Assembly (NCBI GenBank): GCA_015680685.1
Contig: MNCI01029492.1
Coordinates: 1,035,716-1,099,715 of the forward strand
Length of the DNA stretch: 64,000 nucleotides
Direction of reading: 5' to 3'
Origin: Gnetum montanum
Taxonomy: Eukaryota; Streptophyta; Gnetopsida; Gnetales; Gnetaceae
Under the pieces are notes generated by a model. That model was not told the DNA's origin. It saw nothing but the letters and a program-made list of their open reading frames with translations, and made no database searches. The position numbers and the translations under genes are program-made. This document shows, one piece after another, positions 43,461 through 56,689 of the stretch. Position 1 is the first letter of the stretch, and each line of letters starts with the position of its first letter.

Positions 43461-45169
43461 AATAATACATTTCAGCCTATGCGCCGGAGATTCGCGATTC
43501 CCAAGAAAATCTCATGAACCGTTCGCGGTGGATTCGGGCACGCGTACAGAAGCGTGTAAAATCCGCACTGGGTACGTAAATTAAAATTTTTCGTTCGATT
43601 TTTCAACTCTCAACGAGAACATTCATTGTCGATTAAAATCTTACCTATTTTACTGCAAATCGCGTTAAATCTTACCTGCAAATTGCATCCGCGTCCAATA
43701 CCTTTTATTTACAGACGCTCCTCCTATTCTGCCATTGATAGGGATTTGTATGCTTCTGCACTCTCCAAACGCTTTGTTTCTCTTTCAGCTTTAAAATTTT
43801 TTGCTTCATTTTCAGTTTTTCATTTGCAGGCAATGACGAAGAAGACCATGAACATTTTTTTTGATGCAGGGGTCTCGTCTGCCCAGTTTGATTTGGGTGA
43901 CTGGTAGGAGACTTGCGTTATCGGATTTATCTGTTGATGCTTAGAGAATGAGTTGTTACCTTTACAGAACGCGCTGCACATCTATCATTCTATACTTTAT
44001 TATTCTATATTTTTCAGTTTCTATATTTTTTATCATTCTATATTTTTCAGAAAATCGATCGTTTTCTTTTAGCGCAATCTGGACGGGCTTGCCGAGCCTA
44101 CGTAAGCACGCGAGCGGTTCTCTTCTCTTCAATCCATAATTCTAGTTTTTGTTCTTAAAAAATTTGGATGATATTTCTTCCATTTTTTAAATGCGAGCGC
44201 TACATGCTTTACCTTTGTAATCTTAGTGCACAATTTTTTCGCCCAACGTTCGCTCTTGGTTCTCACTTGTTATTTTCGGCTTCTTTCCCTCGTTGCTGTA
44301 AAGATTTTTCTCCATCTCTATCATGATTCGTGAGCACGAAATTTGCTTTTCTTCCCCTTCCGTCTTGCTCTTCTAGTTTGCGTGAGAACACGTTCCTGTC
44401 TGATCTTTAGTAGTGAATTTTAGTGGATTTTCGTATCAATTGAGTTGCCTATTTTGCTTAGATTTACCTGATCTTTACTTTTTGTTTTAGTTTATTAAGA
44501 TGATTTTAGAGAAAAGATTTTTATTTAGTGGATTGGTTTCGTATTTTTATTCATGGGCCATGGCCATCTCATGTTGCGTCTCTGGTTTCAGGTAACGGCC
44601 GTGATTTTGGCCAGTCATATATGCACAACCTGTGAGGGAAGGGAATCAGTTGGTTACAAAACTGCTTTCAGGCCTCTCTCCCTCTGCAAGTGCAAACAGA
44701 ATAGTTGGAAGCATACATTTGTTCAAAGTTTAAACAAAATTTCAGCACCATATCTTTCCCAAATCTTTTTAGGAAGCCCTGGTCAACATCTGCAATCAAA
44801 CATGCAAGAGGCATGAACTCAACCCACAACAACAAATTCGAAACTCCAAAGACCTGCCTTTGAATCTCCTGCTATCCCAACATTATAAAGCAAGCCCATA
44901 AGTCCAAAACATGTCGTGAACTTGTCCAGAGCATTATTAACAGCGCAGAAGCAGATAATGGTGGTGGGAAGGGATTCCTGTATAAAAATCTGATAAACTT
45001 TATTGGCTTATATGTTTGGTATTAGTTTTTTATGAAAATGTAGCAATATTTTTTCTAATGGCACAACCTATTGTTGATTTCATCTTTTATGTTGATAAAG
45101 ATAAGAAATTTATGTAATTTATGAAAATATGGTATAGAAATTGATACCTCTCTTGATTTTTATAATGCT
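43461..45169. other. region left of the hAT transposase remnant
   Basis: The part 43480-44500 is less AT-rich and has CpG-containing stretches (GGATTCGGGCACGCGTACAG near 43533). It may be the 5' end of the hAT element or a promoter region. The frames of 60-90 codons on plus (43626, 44553) resemble no family and could be exons or chance. No gene is called. Confidence 0.3.
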
Positions 45170-46121
45170 CAGTTACTTTCATTGATTCTAAAAAGATGAA
45201 TACTATAAATACCCCATTGCATATGGCTGCATATGCATTAAATATTAAGAATATGGTTGAATATGTATTAAATCCAAGGCCTTGTGATGATTTTGATTTT
45301 GACGTAAGAATAGGCTTCAATTTATTAAAGGACATATAAAAGCATTTAAATGTGAAGATACTATACTTTATATGGATAGAATAGCTCAAGAAAATCTAGC
45401 TGGATGGTGGAGTTTGCATGGTGGAGATAGTAGCAGATACTCTTAGATTTCAAACTTTAGCAGTGAAGTTTCTTTCTCAGATCATTTTTTTTATTAAACA
45501 TATAACAAATATTAATACATATTAATTTTCTTAATTAATTTATGAAATGTGATGTTTGAAAACTTGAAATAGTGATGTTTTATATATCATGCATTTTTTA
45601 AACACCATAATTAATAGGCTATTAGGTCTTAAGTTTCAAATGAGTTTGTTTATTGATGAAGTTTTGAATAATTTATAAAATGAATTTTTTAACAATGCAA
45701 AAATTTATTCTTATTTTTATCATTTATGTAGGTTGCATCATTTTCTGAAAGAAATTGGTCAACATATTTTTTCATTTATCGGATCGAAATAAATAGTCTA
45801 ACTCCAAAAAGAGTTGAAAAATTAGTATCTCTTCATAGCATGATTAGATTGGAAGAAAGAAAGGAAATAAAATGTAGGCAATCACCTATTCTTTGTTGGG
45901 ATGTTAATCTAGAAGATGATGATGTTCCAATAGTTGATAATAGAGAAAGTTATTCTACTGACTTAGTTAATGTTCCTGGAGCAATGAATCTTAATATTGA
46001 TGATTCAATCCTTGATGAAGATGATTGCCATGCAAATGATATTAATGACATAGAACAAAATGAAGCACGTTTTACAAATTTACTCTTTAGAGTAGAGGTA
46101 CAAATTTACTTTTTAGAGTAG
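45170..46121 (+). pseudogene. hAT-family transposase, C-terminal remnant
   Basis: The plus strand reads NTPLHMAAYALNIKNMVEYV (about 45208), then ENLAGWWSLHGGDSSRYS and, after a frame change, RFQTLAVKFLSQ (about 45388-45480). After an intron-like gap ending TATGTAG (45731) it continues SERNWSTYFFIYRIEINSL and RVEKLVSLHSMIRLEERKE (45747-45860). These are the plant hAT blocks leading into and through the dimerisation domain: LHxAAyxLNP, the WW block, ERNWSTYsfIHs and vHsNLRLL. An acidic tail follows to 46121. Stops and a frame change make it inactive. The GC-rich stretch at 46397-46470 may be the element's 3' end, but terminal inverted repeats were not proven. Confidence 0.72.
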
Positions 46122-46591
46122 AGCTAGGAGAAAATATAGGTTAAAATTAGAATTTGAACAATGTGACAATTTCTAAGCTTTGGCAAGAAACTCTTTATCA
46201 TATATATATATATATGATAATGCTAAAATATTTTATAATACACATGAGACTCAATACTTAATGTTTGCAATCTTTTATGCAATTTTTAAGCATTAACAAT
46301 ATTTTGAATTTACATTGTACTTGTTCTATATTCTACAATGTTTTTTATATGATATATGTGATTTAATTTTTAAAAAAAATTAATATATTTAAATTTTCTC
46401 GTCCCCGGCTACGAACCCGTCCCCACTTTTTTTTGAGGCACACGTACCCAACACGTTCCGAATCACGAATCCTCAATTCCTCGCTTCCACGAATCGGATT
46501 CTTTTGATGCATAGATTTCAGCCAGAAGATATCATCAATTCACTAGATTTTCACAGAGGAGCCAGCTCTATACACTATTGCCTAACCCTTC

Positions 46592-47836
46592 ATGGAAGGA
46601 GCCCAAAGTCCCAACGGTGCAACGATAGGTAGAAACTTTGCAGTTTTTAGTTTAACGGCTTTAATTTGTGTCCTTGCTAATGAATACTTGGTAGCAATCC
46701 ACTAAATGAATGGTGCTTCAGTGTCAGCAGGGCAAAAATCCATACCTTCAAAACGAGGAAGCATCATGGAAATGAAAATGCCGTTGAAGAAGAAGAAGAC
46801 ACATTGGGCGCTTGTGATATTCAATATTTTGGCCTTGATGGGGGGTCAATCTGCTGCAACTCTACTGAACAGGTACTACTTTGCGTACGGTGGCCAAAGT
46901 AGGTGGATTTCCACAGTGTTTTCAGTGGCAGGATGGCCAATTCTTCTGCTACCCCTGCTTTTTTATCAGAGAAATGAATCATCCAAAATGACCTCTTTTA
47001 ACATCAAAATCGTGCTCATATACATAGCCCTGGGAGTCCTGTTTTGTGGGTTTAATCTTCTTTACGCATGGGGAATCTCCTGCATGCCTGTTTCTACCTT
47101 TTCTATCCTCTGTTCCTCCCAATTAGCTTTCACCGCATTGTTTTCCTATTTCCTGAACAAGCAGAAGATCACCTTCTACATAATAAATTCAATGATACTG
47201 CTAACCCAGGGTAGCGTTCTGCTCGGAATATACTCAAATGGGGACAGACCAGAGGGAGTGAGCAATACCCAGTATGTAATAGGGTTCCTGTGCACAATAG
47301 GGGCTTCTATCCTCTCTGGGCTGTCGATGCCACTGACCCAGCTTGTATTGAGAAAAGTTGTGAAAAAGGAATCATATTCTGTAGTTCTGGAGGCGTGTCT
47401 ATGCATATCATCTGTGGCTAGTGTGATTACCGTTGTAGGGCTGGTGGCTAGTGGGAATTTCCATGACTTCAGAAATGAAGCTGAGAGCTTCAAGACAGGC
47501 AAAGTGGCATACTGGATGACACTGTTATGGTGTGTAATTGCATTTCAAGTTTGCAATGTGGGTGTAATGGGTCTCATATTTCAGGTGTCTGCTCTGTTTT
47601 CAAACGTGATTGGCACCGTTGCTCTGCCAGTGGTGCCCCTGCTTTCCATACCGTTTTTCCATGACAAGCTGAATGCGTCCAAGATAATTTCATTGCTGAC
47701 GGTCATTTGGGGCTTTATTTCTTATCTTTATGGCGGATACGTGGACACCAAGTCTGCCACTCAAGACTTATCACCGGAACACCAGGACGAATCTACACTG
47801 CAGATGACACCTATCCATCCTGCAAGTCTCCCATGA
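46592..47836 (+). CDS. purine permease (PUP)-type transporter, two exons
   Basis: Proposed exon 1 is 46592-46628 (MEGAQSPNGATI) and exon 2 is 46731-47836; the 102-bp intron begins GTAGAA, has a branch-like TTGCTAATG and ends TCAGCAG. This gives 380 residues. The alternative unspliced start at 46706 gives 376 but follows an in-frame TAA directly. About ten membrane segments lie at residues 36-58, 67-88, 100-124, 126-150, 155-177, 188-215, 225-250, 268-294, 297-318 and 326-346 (376-residue numbering). The signature YGGQSRWISTVFSVAGWP is typical of plant PUPs, members of the drug/metabolite transporter superfamily. PUPs move adenine, cytokinins and related compounds across the plasma or vacuole membrane; substrate here is unknown. 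Length and domains are complete, with no break. A hAT remnant ends about 470 bp upstream of the proposed start codon. Confidence 0.92.
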
Positions 47837-48640
47837 CACATCATGATAAATCATACTTGGAACGAACTTTGTTGATTAGGGAAAATGGTCTACAGTGTCC
47901 CTGTAATGAAGGAACGAAGTTAAGGGCATGATGATGCTTATCTTAAGTATGTTTGTGTGTTAATGTTAAGCATATAGAACGAAGTCCCTGTAATTTACCT
48001 ATCCCCGCATTTCGCATTACCATGTAGTGGCATAATCTGATGTGTCTCCTGTCATTTCATTTTTATTGGTATGATATAGTTGCATTGTGCAGGGTTGGAA
48101 TTTCGATTTACAATTGCATGTCAACCATATATATATATTTTTTAAACTTTGACGTCTCCTTTGAAAATTTTCTGGTATTTGGACATTTTGAGGTAAATTA
48201 AGAGAGTTCTTGTTTTCCTCACTAAGGGCTTTGTTGGATGTATAAATTAAATGAGGTAGGTGTTAGCTTAGTGTTGAGAATTTTAGCTCAGTAATCCTAA
48301 GTTACACCTCCAATTTCCCTAGTCAATATTGAATTGTAAATTAAAACAAAATTTCAAAAAAAATTTCTAAAACAGTTCTATTATAGTATTAGTTATCCAT
48401 AATAATATAGAATCATGTGATGAGAGATTCTTAAAACTTAAGAAAAGCCAAGTTGTAACACATATTGCAACTATAAAATAATGTTTACCACTTACATCCC
48501 TATTGATACTATGCTTCATAGTAGAAATATGTCAAACCATGTAAACTAATTTTACCGATTCACAAGACTCATTTTATATCCTATATGACTTATGTTAAGG
48601 CATAAATGATGTCTTTGTATGGTGTAAAGGTTACGAACTT
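47837..48640. other. 3' flank of the permease gene
   Basis: AT-rich. It should contain the 3' untranslated region; no unambiguous AATAAA was found near the stop. No other gene is seen. Confidence 0.4.
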
Positions 48641-49664
48641 ACAAAAGTGAACATTTTATAGGAATTGCAAGTCTAAAAAATAAAGGTCTTTGGTGGCTTT
48701 TCATTAATAATAAACCTTGGGCTATTAAGTGTCATGTCTTTGTAGTACTTGGGTTAAGATTGGCATCTCTTCCCTTTCATCTCTTCGCTTACATAATCGT
48801 TGGATTACTTGGTTTGAGTGTCAATGTCTTTATGGTATCAATACTTCTTAAAAGTCTTTTTTTTTTTGATATTTTGGATAGCTTGAACAAAAGTGTACCT
48901 ATTCAAGAGTCTTGCAATGGTTTTCTTGATTTGTTTTTTGCATTAATGATCATTAGGTTTTTACTTATCCTTCTAAGATTATGTATACTCTTATTAGTTC
49001 TAATGCTAATATCTCACCACGATTCAACCATCTTTGGAAGGTTAATCTCACTATGCAAGTTTGGAAGCTACAGAAGATTTGGACTACCCCTACTTCTTCA
49101 AAGATTAGACATTTTCTGTGGTATTTGGTTCATTCGAGTTTACCTATTGGTATTCGACACTCTCATTTGGGTATTCTTGACACTGGATGTCCTATCTACA
49201 ACAAGGAAGATACATTTACCCATTGTTTTCTTATTTGATCCCTTGCTCACAACTCTTAGACTTGGTGTAGTAGGTTTTTACAGGGTTTTCAGCCAAGATC
49301 GGAGGAAGCTTTATTTCATGACACTCAACTTCAACGAACTATGCTTCATACTTGGTGTTGCTTTTTTTTCCTTATCCTTCATGCGATTTGGAAGTTCCTA
49401 TGTAATGTGGTTTTTCAAAGAGATTCTCCAACTAATGTTCTTCCTTTGTCGGTTAAAGAGACATTGTTCAACAAGTGATTCTCCAATTAAGTCCTTGAAT
49501 TTTTCTCTCCTTTGTTTTCTTTTTTGTTGTTTTTTAACCAAGGCCTTGTTTGATCCTTGTTTTCCTTCCACTGTGGAGAGGTTTTCAAGTTTGGTATTAA
49601 GAATGTATACATTTTGAGGCTTCCCCAATTTTGTTTGGCCTTTCTTCCTTCTTGTTTTGATGTT

Positions 49665-49701
<37 letters not shown>

Positions 49702-49742
49702 CTTTCTTTTGTACTCTAATTCTTTAAAACTTTGAAAAAAAA
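48641..49742 (+). pseudogene. LINE (L1-type) 3'-end fragment
   Basis: Shifting plus frames give KGLWWLFINNKPWAIK (about 48685), like the AWRLL..NPWA region of plant LINEs. The zf-RVT-like region follows: VWKLQKIWTTPTSSKIRHFL, LVHSSLPIGIRHSHLGILD and CPIYNKEDTFTHCF (49053-49235), where Y replaces an expected Cys. The tail has a CT microsatellite (49668-49699) and a final A-run (49735-49742), as at a LINE 3' end. The 285-codon frame over this region is out of phase with these motifs and is not a gene. Confidence 0.65.
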
Positions 49743-50652
49743 ATCATAAAAATCCAAGCCAACTACATAAGTGCATGACATGATTCATCATCTTGTTTGT
49801 GTGAGTGACTTGATGAGGTAGCAAATGAAAACTCATAATAATATTAACTTATTTGTATGCACCTAAGGACATGAGAACTGCACATCTTAGGGACCTACCT
49901 TCATAGATTTGTGTTTCGTGACAACTAAGAAGTCCAAATTAATATAGTGTGAAAGGGAGCTCTGGAGGTAGAAGGTTTGAGGCTTTTATGCAGTGACATT
50001 AATGCAAATCGATAGTTGGGTATCCATTGAAAAAAGTATAATTAAATATTTAATCATTATCATCTTATCCTTGGATGAAATCATGATGATTAAATGCAAA
50101 AGCAAAATTTTTCTATTTTTATTAGCATACTGCTTTGAAACTTAGTTGACTTCATTTTGTTGGGATAAAGCTAGGATGATGATAATATTGCGTTAAAGCT
50201 TTACTAGTAAGGAGGAAAGATGCTTTGCTATACACTGGTACAAAGGACAAGTGTTTTTCTATGTCACTGTGCAAAAAACTATGGTAAACATATTATAGTA
50301 GATAAAAAATTTTCTACCAAAGATAAGCATGGACTATTTACAATTTTCAATTGGGAGTCTTAGGTTCCAACCTAGGCATAACTACTTAAAAGAAGTTAGG
50401 CTTTCACTCATCCACTAACCCTCCCAAACACCACCTTGATAAGATGAGCATTGAGCCTCTAAGTGATGATCCTTTTTCAGTTGGGTGACTAAAATTCCTT
50501 TATGCATGGAAGCAAACCAACTAAGAAGAAGCAAAGTAAAAATATTCTACCATCATCATATTACCTTTATATTAGCCATATAAGTGCTATTACATGAAAT
50601 AAGTAGGTATTAATACCTAATTTTAGATATCTTTATTTATGTAAGCAAATCG
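49743..50652. other. unassigned spacer left of element 5
   Basis: AT-rich; no gene, repeat family or RNA recognised. Confidence 0.4.
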
Positions 50653-50657
50653 GTAGT

Positions 50658-51547
50658 TGAGGAGCAGTGGAGCAATCTAGCACCTAACCATACAAGTCAC
50701 AGGTGTTTACTTACGACCAGATCATATTTCATGGACAAGGCAATGTTAATATGCTAGCAATTGATTTAATTTTGAGACCATTGTCTTGCCACATGAAGCT
50801 AGTGAAGTCTATGTGTATGGTTTAGCAAACTGTGAGGTATATGATATATGATGTTGTTTGGCCATTCTTACTGCTAGCAAACATGATGAAATGAAAATAG
50901 TTTCTAATCCTAAGTCTAAGTAATTGCAAGAAAATAAATCTAACTTAGCCTCATGCGATGGATATCTGGTCCTGGTCTACTATACATGCCTTGGACTCAT
51001 GTAGTCATCACTAGGATTACCAAGTGGTATTACTACTAAGCAAATCAAGCAATGCCATTGCTGGGTTACCAGATAACTACACTTAGCACTCGAAACTAAT
51101 CGTATCCATATCACTTACTTTCAACATGTAAAATAAAATACTTGTGAAGTAAATGATTAACCAGGAAAATAGGAAAAATTATTCTAAGTAAACATAACAA
51201 AACTAAGTGAATGCTGCAATGATGATAAGCAATCTCAATCTTTTATTGTCAGTCATGAATTATGTCCAAGTACAATTCACTCAAATAAAGACATTGTACA
51301 ATTGTTTAACATCACACTACAGGCATACACTCTATTGCTAACTACAAAATGAAACTACAAGAGTTTTGCTAATAGTGGATTGAAAACTTATGCAGATTTG
51401 TGCACCTAAGTGTTATATTTGTAGGCTACACACATCTCATGATATCGCATCTACAATGATGTAGCATGGGCTATGACATCAGATAAATGACATCGTAGAT
51501 ATGATATCGTAGTTACGATATCATTATAGACTAAAATTGACTTTACA
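50658..51547 (-). repeat. 3' LTR of element 5
   Basis: 890 bp, TGAGGAGCAGTGGAGCAATC to GACTTTACA. It is more diverged from the other copies than they are from each other. A decayed GATATC array lies at 51436-51533 (ATGATATCGCATC, ACGATATCATT). Confidence 0.88.
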
Positions 51548-51561
51548 TACCCCCATGACTG
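51548..51561 (-). promoter_or_regulatory. polypurine tract of element 5
   Basis: The minus strand reads CAGTCATGGGGGTA next to the 3' LTR. Confidence 0.75.
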
Positions 51562-51729
51562 ATTGAAAACTTGTCCTTGAGTTTAAAAAAATGAGGATAT
51601 AGTTCCTTACAAAATTAGTAAGTAGATTTACATGACAATAAATGTCGCAGTGGTGTTTACAAACTTGACACAATTACATGACAACATAACAAAACAACAC
51701 AAAAAAAAATTTGAGACAACTTAATGTAG

Positions 51730-54476
51730 CTTAAGTGGTGCCTAGTGGTGATGGTTCTTCCATCAGTTGCTTTCCCTTAACGTTAGGCTTCTAAGATTTT
51801 ATCTATTTAGGAGTGCCTAAATTTTCTCCTCCTCCACTCTAGGGTCATGTATTATCCACGCTAATTGAGCAATATTGGATGAAGCTAGTACATCCCATGG
51901 ACATGGAAGCTATGGGAACATTTTATTTGCCTTGACGTAACACGCTACAAATTTCCTTCTTTCCTCCTCAAATGCCCTAGCCTTGGTTCTTGATTCTTGA
52001 TGGTTAGACATTCTTCTAGCCAAGTTTACTGCAACATCTTTTTGCCCTTAGTAGCCACCTTAATCGCGTCTACTTCAGAGTTTTCCACATGTAGCTTTTG
52101 TAGGGCATCATTCCTATCTACAAACTCCTTTTCATACAATGTGTATGTAGTCACTGCTTACTGTTCAAGCTTATTTTTGAGCCTATCTATTATCAACATG
52201 GTTAGGTTATCATAAAAAAGGTTAGCTAACATCATGTATCTTATCAATCTTCTATCTGAAAGTCTTTATTTTTAATCTCTACTTGGTGGACATGGATCAT
52301 GCTATCCAAGATGGGCTGCCAATTTGGATTTAGAGCTGAAATTGAATTGATTTGAGCCTTTTCCATCTAGATTTCCTTCTCATTAATATGTTTGTACATG
52401 CCCACTTGATCATGGATGTGTTCTTTGAGCCTTTCATGCCTTTTTACCTCATTCTACCATGAGCTTATTTCAATAGCTAATGTCTGTAGAATGGCATGTA
52501 CCTCCTCCATTAAGAGAATTCTATTCTTTCATGCTAGGCAACTTATATTTTGGTTGATCCTCATTAGTTATTCTCTTAACTGATGGATGCTCTCTTTAAG
52601 AATGTCTTTCTACTTTTCTACATTAGTCAACCTGGTGTTATTTGCAGTGAGTTGCTTATTTTCTTCTTGTACTACAATGAGTTCATTAGCATATGCGTAT
52701 GTTTATGCTTTTTCTACTGAGGCATTTCAAACTTCTTTCTCCTTTTCTCCCTTCATCTGCTTGTTATGCTCTACTAGATGATTGATCTGTTTTGTTCTAA
52801 ACTACTCTAGCAAGTCAGGTACAACATATTGTATTAGATCTCTGTGTTTGGCTCTTAGGGTCATGAGCTTTTCCTATAATCTACAAATTTCATTCTTCAC
52901 ATACTTTGCCCTAGTTTCTACCATGACTAGCTTACCTTTGGTTGTTATGAGTTCTAACTACACTATAGTAACATCATTTGGGATGTTGAAAAGATTCTAC
53001 ATGACTTGTCCTATCTACAGTAGTTTATCAAGCACGTCTTCATGTTCTGCATGAGTCATTGAGGTACCAGCTAACATTTGAGCATCTCTGGCTCTAGAAA
53101 GATGAACTGGTGATACAATAGGTACATTGAATGATTCTTTTATATGATCTTTGATTGCTTTTATGACTCATGCTGGATCCTAGTGCTGCATAACCACAAC
53201 CATGGCTCCTTCTCTAGTTTCTAGTACCACTTGGAATGATGTAGTGTTCCCAGAAATCTATTGTGTCCATTGGTCCTCTCCTTATGACTACAATAAAATT
53301 TTTCCACTAGCAAGACTTGTGAAAACTATGGGTTCAATGGCACTGTCGATGACTATATATAAGTTGGCCTCCTCACATGTTCCCCAAATAATGGTCTTTA
53401 CAATTTGTTGTAGATGATGCATTGATGACCTGTAGTCTTGCAATGGCGGTGGTGAAACTTACTGCTACTGACCACTAGGTCCTACTTACTATTATTACAT
53501 AGTAGTTTGAGTGGTTTCCCCAGTGTCTATTTGTTTCTTTACTTGGTCTTTCTTTGGTGGTGCCATCTTTAACATTTCAACATAGAAATCATTCTGAGCC
53601 TTTTTAGGGATGTCATTGGTGTACCCTAGGATTCTAGCACATCTACACAGCTTCCTGATGAGGCAAGGGAATGGGAGTATTAACTTCCCTACCTTCTTTT
53701 CCTTAAATCACCATTGAATCTCAAGGAAATAGAGGTGTGTGATGTTTGCATTAAATTTTCCCATTAAGATCACACTTCCTCTAGTTACATATGTTGATAT
53801 TCTATTTAATCTTTTTGTGAAAAACAAGTGATATGTGTCAATTTTGAAGTAAATTCTCTTTTCAAGAGTTAGCTCATTGTAATCCTTGTCATCTTTGCCA
53901 TATGCTCTTTGCAACCACAGTTTTCTTGTATCCATATCTAATCTAGTGGAAAGATGTGCTACTTTTGCCCCTTCATTGGGCACATTAAGGGCTTCAACTA
54001 TTGCCTTTATAGAATAGGATATTGAGACTCCCTTAATGTTCACTATTGCATCTTCCCCTTTGTTATGGCAAAATTGATATGTCTCCCCCAAATATCATTC
54101 CTCATTATTTGTGAGTATAGGCCATAACAATGATGCTTGGAGCTATGTATTCATCGTTTCTAGAGAAAATTCTAGGAATGAACTAAAGTTAAGCTCTACA
54201 ATCACTATGGACATGATCATTTTCTCCTAGATGGCTTGAAGGAAATTTGGTGATAATGTGAGATGCTATCCTTATGTTGGTGCTTGTGAATTCTGCCTCT
54301 GCTTGGGCCAAGTGTCTTGTAGCAGGAGTTTCTTGATGGAGACTAAAGGATTGAGCCTCCTACTTTGAAAGTTTTTCTTGTGGGGTTTGTTCCCCCATTT
54401 GGCCTCATCCATGACCTCTTGGCCTTTTGCTTACTAGTTGTGAAGGTCCTCCTATTGCTCCTCTTTTTAGGACCAT
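51730..54476 (-). pseudogene. ORF3 of element 5
   Basis: The ATG at 54476 follows the acceptor GTGATTGTAG. The N-terminus again has PKKR followed by a basic segment. The best open part (54091-53708) reads MGETYQFCHNKGEDAIVNI, NVPNEGAKVAHLSTRLDMDT, KLWLQRAYGKDDKDYNELTL and IYFKIDTYHLFFTKRLNRIS, ending LYFLEIQW. Elements 4 and B share the same blocks. The second half (53100-51800) is charged and coiled-coil-like on the minus strand but full of stops. About 915 codons in all. It lies 3' of integrase, where Athila elements carry an extra ORF. Its role is unknown. Confidence 0.65.
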
Positions 54477-55035
54477 CTACAATCACCAAGGGTTTGGAAA
54501 TCATTAAAATATTTACTTCAATTCTTGATAACTTTTTTCTTACTCCTACCCTTTACTAGATCAAGTTCTTAGCTTATTATGATTACAGAGTTAGAAAAAT
54601 CTTTAAAAAGGAACCCCGTAGGTGTTAGTTTCCTTGTAACCCTTCACAGTTATCCACTTTTCTCTTATTTATGCCTTTTAATAGTTAGTATGGTCTATTA
54701 AGAGGATTATTTAAGTGTTTCTGGATTTAGTGTGATTGATTTTTGTTAACAATTTTCCTTTCGTACTTACCCTTATAATACCTTCTGGGCATTAGAAAAT
54801 TCTAACTCAAATTTTAGTGATATCATGCTAAGCACCTCCGCTCCCTCCCCCACCCCATGACCAAGTTAAGAGCTCCATGATCAACAAGGTTCAAGAATCT
54901 CAGAATTGGAGCTACGAGGATGGAGTTATAAGTGTTTGAAGTGTGGGAGATAAGAGCTCTTGGTTTAGAACAAAAAATGGTAAAAACTCTCTTAGCTTCA
55001 AAAGTTAGGAATGAAAATTTTGCTAAGTTCCCTAC

Positions 55036-55124
55036 AATATATATATTTTTTATGTGCGATATCATAGATCCAATATTGAAGATATGATATTGAAGGTGAT
55101 CTAATATTGGAGCTATGATATCAC
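55036..55124 (-). promoter_or_regulatory. internal GATATC block and TATA box before ORF3 (element 5)
   Basis: On minus, GATATC/AATATT cores (within 55057-55124, for example CTATGATATCGCAC) precede AAAAAATATATATATTG (about 55036-55053), some 560 bp upstream of the ORF3 ATG. It has the same order as in element B and as in the LTRs. A promoter role is inferred. Confidence 0.5.
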
Positions 55125-55125
55125 A

Positions 55126-56689
55126 CTAGAAAATTTCAAAATTTTCAATGATTTTTCTTGACAAAAACTAAGTCAAATGGAATGTTAGGAAGATATGAAA
55201 CATGTCTAGAGGGTCTTGGACCATGGATGATACATATTTCTTGATAATTTAGCATAGAAAGTGCATAAAGAAGAAATCTCAAGCCATGAAAGTTCATTAA
55301 GTGTTTTGGATGGATAAGAGATGAGTGTGAAGTTTTGATGTATGAACAGATGTATTGAATTAGTAAGGGAATTTTTTATTGTTATTGGAAGGCTCAAGAT
55401 GATGTGGAATCACTTGCCAAGTATAAGATACAATAATTATACAAGTGGGTCCTCCCCAAAGTAGGCTCTAGCCCTTAATGCCCTTGTACAACTACACCTA
55501 AAAGTGTCCTTAGGCACTCAAGGAGTTGAATGTAATGCATACCTGTTTAGCAAAACACATATGTTAGTAGCACTAGGTTGGGAAAATTACACTATGTTAC
55601 ACAAAATCATAAATTATAATTATTCGTATAGTGAGATGATATGTACTTAGAAGGGATTCTAGAAATCAGGACATGAGGTGTCATACCATAGGCATAATGA
55701 TTTTTTGTGTTTTATTAATGGTTAAAGTAATCATTAGCCTTTCTATCCAAGATTCAAACCAATTCCAAACCACATTCCAGTGACATCACATTGTTTTATC
55801 TCTTGGAGTTACAACTATAAGACTACCACTATTTTAAGGAGTATTACCACTTGGCGTATTGTCTAAGGGAGGAGTTTATTCATTGCACTTTTTATGATTT
55901 TTTTTAGATTCTTGAGAAGATGTCTACCTTCAGACATGGGTAACATGTCTTTCTAGTGACATGATAAGGCAACACTTATTGTACTCTTACTCCCAATTTT
56001 TGTTAGAACTACAAAGATATAATACAACCTAAGCAACAAGATAGAACACGTAGTAGTAATCCAAGATAATTCACAAATCCCCTTGATGTCACACCCTTTT
56101 CATTACCACTGGGTTTTTCACTTTTCTATCTAGGCATAATGATCAGAAGTTTATTTCTAGTTTGATAATGGAAATAATATCATTATGGCCATGGAAAGAA
56201 CCTATTATTAACAAGATGAGTGGATGAATGTTGTGGTCTCACTGTACAAATAATCAGTTTCTTATGACTTGATAACATAGGAAAATCTTTACGTTATTAG
56301 ACTACATCTTGCTTTATTCTTGGTGTGTTTTATTAGTAGTCAAAAATATATAGAAAGAAAATCACAACAAAGAATGAGAAAGATGAAAAGATAGTAAAAA
56401 TGGAAAAAGATATAAAGAATGCAAAATGTTACAAGAATAAAAAAAATTATTAAAGAATGGAAAATGTAAAAGAATTAAGAAATTATTAAAAAATTGAAAA
56501 TTATAAAAGAATGGAAAAGTAAAAATAAAGTGAAAATTTCAATAAAGTACCTATGTACCCAGATAAACACCCCCATGACTATCATTAGAATTGGTTAAAC
56601 GAAAGAGAGAACAGGTGGAAGATAGTTGGATAGATTAGGTAGGTTCCTTGGAATGTTCATGATAAAATTTGACTTGTTGGACGTTAACA
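55126..56689 (-). other. noncoding region between integrase and ORF3 of element 5
   Basis: It contains the family segment TGGGTCCTCCCCAAAGTAGG (55446), the hairpin AGACATGGGTAACATGTCT (55932-55950), an A-rich stretch (56340-56540) and the polypurine-like site GATAGTCATGGGGGTGT (about 56566-56583). No gene. Confidence 0.5.

Noticed and set aside
48760-49617. 285-codon plus frame, apparently hydrophobic
   Set aside because: LINE zf-RVT-like motifs are read in another frame over the same bases. The hydrophobic look comes from T-rich sequence.
52587-53054. Plus frames rich in Ser, Phe and Tyr at 52.0-53.4 kb
   Set aside because: Antisense of the coiled-coil half of ORF3 in element 5.
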